From Smallanthus sonchifolius (lineage: Eukaryota > Streptophyta > Magnoliopsida > Asterales > Asteraceae): a stretch of 64,000 nucleotides of DNA. The notes beneath the pieces are model-generated. The model made no database searches. It worked only from the letters and a program-made list of their open reading frames with translations, and was not told the origin of the DNA. Numbering within the stretch: the first letter of the stretch is position 1; each line of letters begins with the position of its first letter. Positions 1 through 10,401 of the stretch are shown in pieces. Location: NCBI GenBank assembly GCA_023525975.1, contig JAKNSE010000037.1, positions 744,001 to 808,000 on the forward strand, read 5' to 3'. A program made the translations under genes and the position numbers.

Positions 1-710
1 GTTAAAGCAGACGTGACGATGGTAAGGGATCATTGCGGAACATCAAGAGCTGATGAAAATTACTCGAGTGTGGAGTGTAGGTGCTTACTTAAGGGCCATG
101 TTGAGCACGTGATACCGAGTAAAGGGAAACTATGACAGAGAAATTTATGGAGACCAGGGTAGCTTCGCACGAACTCCTGGAAATAATTTGAGAGCAGTGA
201 ATGTAACACATTTAAGACTAAGGCAGTGGTGCCTATGCAGTAGGAAACACCGTAGGGCGGTGATTAGGGTATGAGGTGAGAAGGACGACAGATGATCCTA
301 AATATGAAAATCAAGGAACGTCACCTAGGGATGACCATCTGAATAACGAGATCGTCGGGATTATACAAAGAGTGACGGCATGGATGTCGTGATCAAATAA
401 TGGAAACAAAATAAGTAAACAAGTAACTGTTGATGTGGGCCATAGAAGTAAAAATTTGAAAGCGAGTAATAAAGGAATATGTACATGAAATCTACAAGTC
501 CCACAGTTGAAAGCAAGAAATGGAGAAGACTTCTTTGAACCCCAAGATTTGTAGCCGTGTTGAAAAGTGATGAGCAGAATGAAACGTATACGAAAGAGAA
601 CGGGTAGCACCTAAGGATTTTGGTGCAAGGGTAGAGAATGGAAAGGAGGAGCGGTGTTAGTTGTGCCGACGTAGGATTCAGGATGAATCCTCTTTTAAGT
701 GGGGTACACT
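1..710 (+). mobile_element. 3' internal end of a Ty3/gypsy-like element (element A)
   Basis: Non-coding sequence that I read as the last internal part of an LTR element whose 5' half lies left of the window. It ends in a purine-rich stretch (AAGTGGGGTACACT at about 697-710), which fits a polypurine tract, and is followed directly by an LTR that begins TGTAACATCC at 711. No gag or pol motif is visible on either strand. The open frames here are short and antisense to the inferred element, and I do not regard them as genes. Confidence 0.55.
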
Positions 711-803
711 TGTAACATCCCAAAATCTGTAAATTTGTGATTCGGATAAATGGACAACCAGGTTTTCTTTTAAAGGGTTTGGTTAGTGGGTTTTGGCGCG
801 TAT
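711..803 (+). repeat. Left piece of the 3' LTR of element A
   Basis: Begins TGTAACATCC right after a putative polypurine tract. It is interrupted at 803/804 by element B. The last five bases, CGTAT (799-803), are duplicated at 10397-10401 on the far side of element B, so this LTR continues at 10402. Rejoined, the LTR is about 2.6 kb and has TG...CA ends. Confidence 0.7.
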
Positions 804-1999
804 TGTCACACCCCAACCGACGGCGGAATACGTCGGGGCGGGACATGTAGACTGTTCATGAGCTCAAGGTTGACTAAATTGCAATATATTAAATCCATTT
901 CAATTCAAACAAACATAAACCAATTCCAAAGTACATAATTGAAATACAAATCGTTCTGGAATTAAAATTAACTAAGTCCCAAAGCCTATGTGTAGCAAGC
1001 CTTGATCAAACATTAGCACCTGAAACATGAATAAAATAAGGTCAACTATAAAGTTGGTGAGCATACACAGGTTTGTACATAGATAGTATATAGTTGTGAA
1101 TTAACAAATCCTTACATAACATGATAAAATAAGGCATTTATGGGGAGCAACTATTGTGTAACCAAAAGTACAATCAAACCTTTGTAACTAGCATGCAAAT
1201 TGTGTTGTCGGTAACAATCACCCAAATCTGGGTGGGTTTGTCAGACTCAATAGATCTATCATTGTTAACCGTCGGCTTGAATAGTTAATGATTGCACATA
1301 AATTGCACACAAATAGTTAACACACCTAGTACTCAAACATAAAGCTCAAATTTGCACACATGAATGTAAAGAGGATTTGTGTTTGTGTAGTTTGTGTAAA
1401 TGTAAACAATTGTATGTATAGAGTTCATGTTTCACCCCAAAAAGTGTAAAAGTGTGAAAAGCGGCTATGTAATACTCACCTTGATAAGTAGAGGGTTGAT
1501 TCCTGTAATTTGTAGTAATGAGAATTAAGGATGCCCTAAGTTAAATAAGATATGTCATTTAATATGTAGGAATGATTAAAAGGAATAAGAACGGAATGAT
1601 GTGGACTTTAGGATTTGGAAAGAACGAAAGAATATTATAGATACGAATTTCAACGATAACTAAAGTGATAATGAAATCACATGAAATAATATTTTATAGA
1701 TTTTATTTATAAAATATTTAGGCGTCGACGATGTATATGAAATGTAAATATAATAAATATATCTTGTTAAGACAATTAGTTTAAAATAGTTATTATAATG
1801 AAATATTATAATATGTTGTAATTTGAAATGATAAATTAGTTATTCGAATTATTGTTTATGAAAATTAATTTATTAAAAGAATCTTAATATTTGAGAAAGT
1901 AGTAATACTATGATTAAAATAATTATGAAATCTCATGATATTAGTAACACTAAAACGTTATTACAAAATATAATAGATCACGTTGTTTTAAAGGTTTAG

Positions 2000-2001
<2 letters not shown>

Positions 2002-2048
<47 letters not shown>
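2002..2048. repeat. (AT)n microsatellite in element B 3' LTR
   Basis: Uninterrupted AT dinucleotides, about 23 repeats. The counterpart in the other LTR at 8588-8624 is shorter and ends in unrelated bases, so the tract has changed length since insertion. Confidence 0.9.
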
Positions 2049-2056
<8 letters not shown>

Positions 2057-2570
2057 ATAAATCTCTTTCGTTAAAAAAAATCATTATGTTACAAACACAA
2101 TCCTTTCATAATTTTAAAAGTTACATATGAAATGATGGGATTTATGAAAATCCACTAACCTTTTGTCACATTTTTGAAATATATAGTGGTAATAATGATG
2201 TTCGTATTCTATGTATGATATTCAAAATGATTTTTAGAAAATGAGTAAACGTTATTATAAATATGCTTTTTATTAAAATAATAATAATAATAGTAAACCC
2301 TGGAGAATCAAAATAAAATTGATTTGTTAACCGTCACATAATATTAATTGTTTCCTTATAAAATGTTTATATTTGCAAAATCATAGAATTTATAAAATCA
2401 AGTATGGATGTCAAAATTATTTACAAGTGTTTTGTTATAATTATCAATATGTAATTATAATCCTTTATCTATACATTTATGTGAAAAAAATATATATAAT
2501 ATATATATGTGTGTGTGTGTGTGTGATGGAGCAAACAAAAGGAGAGAAAATAAAAATTGTATAAAGATGC

Positions 2571-2639
2571 CAGCCACAGGTCTTGAACTCGTGACCTTGG
2601 CTGTGCAAGTGTAGTGTTTTAACCATTAAAGTGAAGCCT
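2571..2639 (-). repeat. tRNA-like (SINE-head-like) block inside element B 3' LTR
   Basis: On the minus strand the block runs from GGCTTCACTTTAATGGTTAA to a B-box-like GAGTTCAAGACC and then CTGTGGCTGG, over about 69 bases. It has the spacing of RNA polymerase III A and B boxes in a tRNA, but the acceptor ends do not pair well and I do not call a functional tRNA. It could be a tRNA-derived SINE head captured by the LTR. Confidence 0.4.
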
Positions 2640-3385
2640 AATATTGCTTAAGATCTCAGAATAAAACATATAAAACATGCAGACCCAGTGCTTTCTTCTT
2701 TCTCAGTCTATACAGTTGCAAACCCATCCCTTAACCTAGCCCACCAATTCAAAAGAAAGCGGATCAGAGGAAACGATTACGAAGGAAAGATTGATTACCT
2801 GCCACGAAATACTCACAAAGTAGCCTTCACTAGTCGAATTAGAGAGGTTCAGTCCCTCCTCCCCTTGCGCTGATGCAAATAAAAATTAGAGGAAAAGGAC
2901 GGATTTTTGGAGATGATTTCGAGTTGCAACGAGGTAGGGGATCTTACAGGATTGTTATAACGCGTTTACAGCTTGGAATCAACGAGATTTACGGGATTAA
3001 CACTATGAATTTTCCATTTGTAACCCCTCACGCGACTTACCTAAGATGGGTTTCAATCACTTTCAATTCGTTTTGGATTTTTGAATCCATTAACTGATGC
3101 GCAACCCTGAATGGATCGCGAATGATTTGGACCCAGATAGGAAGGATTTTGATGGCGGATTTGGGGGAATTGATTGTGATTTACACGCCTTTGACTTTTC
3201 ATTGTCAAAATTGAGTGTAAAATGTTCCAGGGCTCAAAGTCTGGGGTAGGCTCAAGTATGCTAAAGGAGTTCAAGGTTTAAATGAGGGTTCAAATGACTA
3301 AATTCTATGTTAAAAATAGTCATTTAATTTACTTAGCAAATTGTTTTTATAAAACTTATAAAAAATTTTAATTATTATCTGTTTA

Positions 3386-3416
<31 letters not shown>

Positions 3417-3788
3417 TATAAAGAACTAAATTTCAAATATCAAATTGTATGAAAGGTTTATATAAACGAATGTATATACATATTTACATAATTAAATGAT
3501 TATCTATATACATGATAAAGGTAACGGATGTAGTTACATGTTTAAAACTCGCATGTTTTTATCTTGATATGTATTTATAAAATGTTTATTTTTGTATATA
3601 TATATATATATGTACTTTCATAGGTTATATATAATAGAGGAGAAATATGTAATACAAAGGTTGAAAATATGAATTGATGTATGTTAAAGTATGTGATATA
3701 TTATGTTTAAACAAGTATGAGACTTCAAGTGTTTATTATTGTACATAAAATAAAGAAAAATTATGGTCTGAAAATCATGGATGTTACA

Positions 3789-3801
3789 GTATCCCCATGT
3801 T
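3789..3801 (-). other. Polypurine tract of element B
   Basis: The minus strand reads ACATGGGGATAC directly before the 3' LTR. It is a short G-rich tract in the expected place for plus-strand priming. Confidence 0.6.
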
Positions 3802-4737
3802 GAGGGAATTTCGTCCCGAAATTTAACTAGTCGAGGTTACTGAATTTGGAAAGAAGTGAGTTTGGATTCTCAACGAGCTTTGATTGTCGGTTTGAGGAGT
3901 ACGATGTATACAAGATTTGGGTCTGACGCTCACGTTAGGTGCGAATGATAATAGTGGGTTTAGTTTCAAGAGGATTAAAGAGAAAATTGTCAAAGAGTGT
4001 TATGGACTCTAAAGATAATATTGGATTACTTGAAATAGAAACGATGAGAATAGATAATCAAGACTTGTTTAGGATGTGATCTAATATGTTCATGATACGT
4101 TACTGGACAAGAGATTTCACCAACATTTGTCTAGGTCAAAATAACATAAAAACTTCACGTGACACGAGCAACGCGACTTCTGATAAATATGATATAGCAC
4201 TTATATATAGGAAGTACCATCAGCGTATCCACCATTCCCTTGTCATATCACATTAGTTTCGTTGCTATATACCACGATAGGTTTTAGGTCATAACACGCG
4301 ACAAAATTTACTATGTTTTCCATGCGCTGATTTTTATAATTACGTGTGCACCCGTAATTACTCGAATCATCGCATGGTCCGCATATATCCTTCCGTTGTG
4401 TGTGGGTCAAAATGGGCACAAATTCACTTAGTTCGTGTCTACTGTTTTCACATATGAGTTGCTAATGAGTAACTATGTCCCTAAATAGGCAGGTCAGTTA
4501 TCAACTAAAGAGTAATAAAGTAGTATAACCTAAAGTTCCATAGTTTGCTCGTGTTTGAACAAGAATACGTCAAACACTGAGTTGTTTTAAAGTGTTACAG
4601 CTTCCTCGTGTTTGAACAATAATACGTCAAACCCCGAGTAGCTTCAATGTGTTATGGTTTTCAAGTTTGGTGAACAAAGTGTATGACCATGCTTCGTGTA
4701 TATTGTGATCAATCAATTGCAACAATTGTAAGCAACT

Positions 4738-5165
4738 TAGTTTCATGTATAATGTAGCACTCCAGTTTCATGTAGCTTGTAATCGAATAGGTTTCATGTG
4801 TAACGTAAACATCATGTATTTTGTAAATCAATAAGCTTTCACGTGTAATGTAAACAAGGTGGTATCATGTGTATTGCAAGAAATGAATTTCATGTATGGT
4901 GTTAACAACTGAGTATCATGTACTTTATAACCAAATAAGTTTCATGTTCAATGTGGTCAATCAAGTATTGTGTATCAAACAACCAATTGTTATGTATCAT
5001 GTGATCAATTTAGTACATGTATATTACAAACAACCATGTTTCATGTATTCCGTAATCAATCCAGTAGAACGTGTATTGCAAATAATCAAGTTTCATGTAT
5101 TATGTAATCAGTGTAGTATTGGGTATAATGAAAATAACTAAGTTTCATGTATTATGTGATCGTGT
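4738..5165. repeat. Minisatellite, ~26-bp unit, about 16 copies (inside element B)
   Basis: Degenerate tandem copies with a core like TTTCATGTATTATGTAATCA followed by about six more bases (AT-AAG type). The phrase TTTCATGTAT recurs at a spacing of 25-27 bases from about 4741 to 5150. It lies between the small ORF and the 3' LTR of element B. No stable reading frame runs through it. Confidence 0.8.
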
Positions 5166-6074
5166 TGTGTATATTGTGAACGTGCGTACGTAAATTATTG
5201 AATTTCGAGTGTGACGTGTACTACCGAGTTTTGTATGTGATCAGGTGTTGCGGAGAAGCGTGTTGTTTGGCGTTCGTGTAAAATGTGGTAGTTAGGTTCT
5301 AGCTCTTTAAATCTCGTTGAGGTTGATGGGGATGGTTAACGTCTACGCGGTATGAACCGTCTCTTGAAACGGCAAGTGAAAGGTAACGAGGGGGGTTTTG
5401 AAAACACTCAGGGAAATATGTTTACAAATAACTGATCTTTGTTTTGAAAATAGGAAATTGTAAATTGTTCTTGGTTGTAGCTATATAAAGTAATGAAACT
5501 ATTGAGTTAAATAATCTAAATAAATAGATAATTTATAGGAAAAATCTTTTAATTTAAATTTTCAATTATTAATAAGAGAATATTTTTAAGAGGAATTATT
5601 GGCTAAACTAGTGGTCGTATATTAATTTAGCCAGGGTTTAGAAATAATTACTTTAATGAGGAAAATCATAATTATTTATCAATTCGAAATAATATTTTAA
5701 TAAAATAGGTTGTATTAAGTTCCCTTACACAGCGAAAATGTTTATGGAAAAATTTATATTTCTGATACTCTCTAAAAGTTTGATAAACGTTTGGTTTGAA
5801 AATAACGAGGTTGTTTAAATCTAATAGGTTGGGTTGTTTACGAAGGAGATTGCCGGTAGTGTACTAAATCGTGTTGAATGAAGAGGGTGATACATGGAAA
5901 ATTTTGATGAAAATATGATGGGTGTAATTCACACTCAACGTGTCAAATCAATGAATAATAACTTTAGAGTTGGAATATATAAAATTTATTAAATGCTAAA
6001 AGGTTAAGCATTACTCAAAACATAGAGAAATGGTTCTCAAACTGAAAATTTAAAGACAATAGATAAAAATTTTG

Positions 6075-6620
6075 TTAACGTCTCTGGTAGCTTTCCACTA
6101 GAAGGAAGATAATCACCAAGACGAGCACCGCTATAGTCGCTCGGGTAGTCGATATGTCTTCAGCTCTAGCCATTTCCGTGCGATTCTCCAGTATTTCTTT
6201 TTCGAGGATGGAGATTAACTCCTTTTGGTACCCTAATTGGTTTGCTAGGCTATCCATTCTTTGTCCTTGCAAGTCGTGCATTATCTCGTGCTCCATCCTT
6301 TACCTCTCAAACTCTGAGGTCCTCACATATTGGTGAACGTCATCGATTGAAATTCCAATAGCACTAGTGGGTGCCATGGTACGCCTTGCCCAAGGGTTAG
6401 GATGGTACGGGTCAGGCATTAGATATGGGTCTCTTAGTGGGGGTGAGCTAGGTGTTCGAAGTCTTGGGCCGGTGTTCCTATCCCAATCTGTCCTTACATC
6501 AAACCTTGGCCTGGCAGCTGGGGGTGGTGGTGACCGATACACGGGTGACCCAATGTCTTCTTCCCAATCAGACTCTGTTCCGGGATGGTATACCGGGGAG
6601 GAAGGAGAGTAGGAGTTCAT
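6075..6620 (-). pseudogene. Small Pro-rich / coiled-coil / membrane-anchored protein of element B, one in-frame stop
   Basis: The only substantial frame inside element B, on its sense strand and in the gag position (about 770 bp after the PBS). I choose the Met codon at 6618-6620, where the sequence becomes Ser/Pro-rich. The first ~107 residues are Ser/Pro/Arg-rich with acidic patches. A TAA at 6300-6302 interrupts the frame; the same frame continues for ~75 residues with a Leu/Glu-rich, probably helical stretch, then a hydrophobic run (AVLVLVIIFLLV, about residues 55-68 of the second part) and a short basic tail. The layout resembles a tail-anchored membrane protein. I see no zinc knuckle, protease or other retroelement domain and do not recognise the family. 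The stop may be a recent mutation, or two cistrons may be real. Confidence 0.5.
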
Positions 6621-7385
6621 GTCTAGCAGAGAAACAATGAAAAGGTTGTAAGTAATAATGAAATATTGAGTGTTAGATATAGGAGTTCTCATAAGTTTAG
6701 AGTTTGACTAGTCATAACACCGAGCCTTCACAATAGTATTTTAGAAATACACTTGACCTATAAGCAATGCATCCTTGAGGAGAATTCCCAGGAAAGAGGG
6801 GTGGGTCACTAGGACACACTTAAGTACCCTGTCTTTCCTTAGCCAGAATCCCTCATGGGCCTACATACTCTTCCAGCCATCGTATATTAATAACACTATT
6901 GTTGAGCTCATGGTCATGATGAGAATTGTTGTGGACTGGGCTTTGAGGCCCGAAAGCGAGGCTTATGTATTGCAGCGGGCTTCTTCTTCTTGGAGGGTAA
7001 GTGGGCTTCTTAGTTTATTGTTAATGGATATTAGACCCAGTAGTTTAAATTTTTGTTCACAAGTGGTGATGGTATCATGTGGGTGAGTTCAAACGTGTAT
7101 GAAGAATTTGGTGCGTATATATGTGTGTTAAACTTAGGATAGCACTTAATGAAACACATAGGTAGCATGTAGATGGTAATGAATGTAAACACACAAGAGT
7201 TATCAAGTTGTGTGACACATAAGTCATTAAATATTGTATCATGTAGTGTAATTACTTATGATAGCATGTAGAAAAATTCACACAAGAAGTAATCATGTAG
7301 CATTTAGTAGCATGACATTGTATGGGTGTCCTAAGGTTATAGTCTAGGTCAAAAGTGTCTAATAACCTAATTCCCTATAACCAAG

Positions 7386-7397
7386 GCTCTGATACCA
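7386..7397 (-). other. Primer-binding site of element B (tRNA-iMet type)
   Basis: The plus strand reads GCTCTGATACCA, so the minus strand reads TGGTATCAGAGC. This is the standard plant retrotransposon site complementary to the 3' end of initiator tRNA-Met. It lies 3 bases inside the 5' LTR and fixes the orientation of element B. Confidence 0.92.
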
Positions 7398-7400
7398 ATC

Positions 7401-8585
7401 TGTCACACCCCAACCGACGGCGGAATACGTCGGGGCGGGACATGTAGACTGTTCATGAGCTCAAGGTTGACTAAATTGCAATATATTAAATCCATTTCAA
7501 TTCAAACAAACATAAACCAATTCCAAAGTACATAATTGAAATACAAATCGTTCTGGAATTAAAATTAACTAAGTCCCAAAGCCTATGTGTAGCAAGCCTT
7601 GATCAAACATTAGCACCTGAAACATGAATAAAATAAGGTCAACTATAAAGTTGGTGAGCATACACAGGTTTGTACATAGATAGTATATAGTTGTGAATTA
7701 ACAAATCCTTACATAACATGATAAAATAAGGCATTTATGGGGAGCAACTATTGTGTAACCAAAAGTACAATCAAACCTTTGTAACTAGCATGCAAATTGT
7801 GTTGTCGGTAACAATCACCCCAATCTGGGTGGGTTTGTCAGACTCAATAGATCTATCATTGTTAACCGTCGGCTTGAATAGTTAATGATTGCACACAAAC
7901 AGTTAACACACCTAGTACTCAAACATAAAGCTCAAATTTACACACATGAATGTAAAGAGGATTTGTGTTTGTGTAGTTTGTGTAAATGTAAACAATTGTA
8001 TGTATAGAGTTTATGTTTCACCCCAAAAAGTGTAAAAGTGTGAAAAGGGTATATGTAATACTCACCTTGATAAGTAGAGGGTTGATTCCCGTAATTTGTA
8101 GTAATGAGAATTAAGGATGCCCTAAGTTAAATAAGATATGTCATTTAATATGTAGGAATGATTAAAAGGAATAAGAACGGAATGATGTGGACTTTAGGAT
8201 TTGGAAAGAACGAAAGAATATTATAAATACGAATTTCAACGATAACTAAAGTGATATTGGAATCACATGAAATAATATTTTATAGATTTTATTTATAAAA
8301 GATTTAGGCGTCGACGATGTATATGAAATGTAAATATAATAAATATATCTTTTTAAGACAATTAGTTTAAAATAGTTATTATAATAGAATATTATAATAT
8401 GTTGTAATTTGAAATGATAAATTAGTTATTCGAATTATTGTTTATGAAAATTAATTTATTAAAAGAATCTTAATATTTGAGAAAGTAGTAATACTATGAT
8501 TAAAATAATTATGAAATCTCATGATATTAGTAACACTAAAACGTTATTACAAAATATAATAGATCACGTTGTTTTAAAGATTTAG

Positions 8586-8626
<41 letters not shown>

Positions 8627-8862
8627 TTAAACATGTATATATATAAATCTCTTTCGTTAAAAAAAATCATTATGTTACAAACACAATCCTTTCATAATTT
8701 TAAAAGTTACATATGAAATGATGGGGTTTATGAAAATCCACTAACCTTTTGTCACGTTTTTGAAATATATAGTGGTAATAATGATGTTCGTATTCTATGT
8801 ATGATATTCAAAATGATTTTTAGAAAATGAGTAAACGTTATTATAAATATGCTTTTTATTAA

Positions 8863-8893
<31 letters not shown>

Positions 8894-9977
8894 GTAAACC
8901 CTGGAGAATCAAAATAAAATTGATTTGTTAACCGTCACATAATATTAATTGTTTCCTTATAAAATGTTTATATTTGCAAAATCATAGAATTTATAAAATC
9001 AAGTATGGATGTCAAAATTATTTACAAGTGTTTTGTTATAATTATCAATATGTAATTTTAATCCTTTATCTATACATATATGCGAAAAAAATATATATAA
9101 TATATATGTGTGTGTGTGTGTGTGTGATGGAGCAAACAAAAGGAGAGAAAATAAAAATTGTATAAAGATGCCAGCCACAGGTCTTGAACTCGTGACCTTG
9201 GCTATGCAAGTGTAGTGTTTTAACCATTAAAGTGAAGCCTAATATTGCTTAAGATCTCAGAATAAAACATGCAGACCCAGCGCTTTCTTCTTTCTCAGTC
9301 TATACAGTTGCAAACCCATCCCTTAACCTAGCCCACCAATTCAAAAGAAAGCGGATCAGAGGAAACGATTACGAAGGATAGATTGATTACCTGCCACGAA
9401 ATACTCACAAAGTAGCCTTCACTCGTAGAATTAGAGAGGTTCAGTCCCTCCTCCCCTTGCGCCGATGCAAATAAAAATTAGAGGAAAAGGACGGATTTTT
9501 GGAGATGATTTCGAGTTGCAACCGGGTAGGGGATCTTACAGGATTGTTATAACGCGTTTACAGCTTGGAATCAACGAGATTTACGGGATTAACACTATGA
9601 ATTTTCCATTTGTAACCCCTCACGCGACTTACCTAAGATGGGTTTCAATCACTTTCAATATGTTTTGGATTTTTGAATCCATTAACTGATGCGCAACCCT
9701 GAATGGATCGCGAATGATTTGGACCCAGATAGGAAGGATTTTGATGGCGGATTTGGGAGAATTGATTGTGATTTACACGCCTTTGACTTTTCATGGTCAA
9801 AATTGAGTGTAAAATGTTCCAGGGCTCAAAGTCTGGGGTAGGCTCAAGTATGCTAAAGGGGTTCAAGGTTTAAATGAGGGTTCAAATGACTAAATTCTAT
9901 GTTAAAAATAGTCATTTAATTTACTTAGCAAATTGTTTTTATAAAACTTATACAAAATTTTAATTATTATCTGTTTA

Positions 9978-10029
<52 letters not shown>

Positions 10030-10396
10030 ATAAAGAACTAAATTTCAAATATCAAATTGTATGAATGGTTTATATAAACGAATGTATATACATATTTACA
10101 TAATTAAATGATTATCTATATACATGATAAAGGTAACGGATGTAGTTACATGTTTAAAACTCGCATGTTTTTATCTTGATATGTATTTATAAAATATTTA
10201 TTTTTGTATATATATATATGTACTTTCATAGGTTATATATAATAGAGGAGAAATATGTAATACAAAGGGTGAAAATATGAATTGATGTATGTTAAAGTAT
10301 GTGATATATTATGTTTAAACAAGTATGAGACTTCAAGTGTTTATTATTGTACATAAAATAAAGAAAAATTATGGTCTGAAAATCATGGATGTTACA
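7401..10396 (-). repeat. 5' LTR of element B
   Basis: 2996 bp, the partner of 804-3788. On the minus strand it is followed, after a 3-base gap, by a primer-binding site, which makes it the 5' LTR. Its outer end meets the target duplication CGTAT at 10397. Confidence 0.9.
9172..9240 (-). repeat. tRNA-like block inside element B 5' LTR
   Basis: Second copy of the block at 2571-2639, with one substitution seen (TATGC for TGTGC). Its presence in both LTRs shows it was part of the LTR before this insertion. Confidence 0.4.
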
Positions 10397-10401
10397 CGTA
10401 T

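Larger units (their letters stand above)
804..3788 (-). repeat. 3' LTR of element B
   Basis: 2985 bp. On the element's strand it starts TGTAACATCC and ends GGGGTGTGACA. It matches 7401-10396 almost base for base, apart from an 11-bp indel near 1300, AT-tract length changes and scattered substitutions. Several 60-75 codon frames inside it are duplicated in the other LTR, but they carry no known domain and are better read as chance frames. It contains an (AT)n tract, TG dinucleotide repeats and a tRNA-like block. Confidence 0.9.
804..10396 (-). mobile_element. Complete non-autonomous LTR retrotransposon (element B, LARD-like)
   Basis: Two long direct repeats (804-3788 and 7401-10396) with TG...CA termini are flanked by the 5-bp duplication CGTAT (799-803 and 10397-10401). 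The primer-binding site and polypurine tract show it lies on the minus strand: a tRNA-iMet-type PBS sits next to the right-hand LTR and a purine tract next to the left-hand LTR. The internal region is only 3.6 kb and contains no recognisable gag, protease, integrase or reverse transcriptase. It encodes one short protein with a C-terminal membrane segment and holds a 26-bp minisatellite. Very long LTRs, a short non-pol interior and intact ends fit the LARD class (large retrotransposon derivatives), which must be mobilised by another element's proteins. The LTRs differ by roughly 2% outside microsatellites by eye. Confidence 0.9.

Noticed and set aside
2571..2639. Functional nuclear tRNA gene
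   Set aside because: A- and B-box-like motifs are present, but the acceptor stem does not pair and the block is inside an LTR in two copies.
2373..3274. Short reading frames of 60-75 codons inside the element B LTR (and the copies at 8974-9866)
   Set aside because: They are duplicated only because the LTR is duplicated. They overlap microsatellites or each other on opposite strands and show no domain.
4896..5141. 81-codon frame at the 26-bp minisatellite
   Set aside because: The frame is produced by tandem repeats whose unit length (25-27) is not a multiple of three, so it is not a repeated protein.
804..10396. Segmental duplication of a 3-kb host segment
   Set aside because: TG...CA ends, a PBS beside one copy, a PPT beside the other and the 5-bp flanking duplication identify the copies as LTRs.
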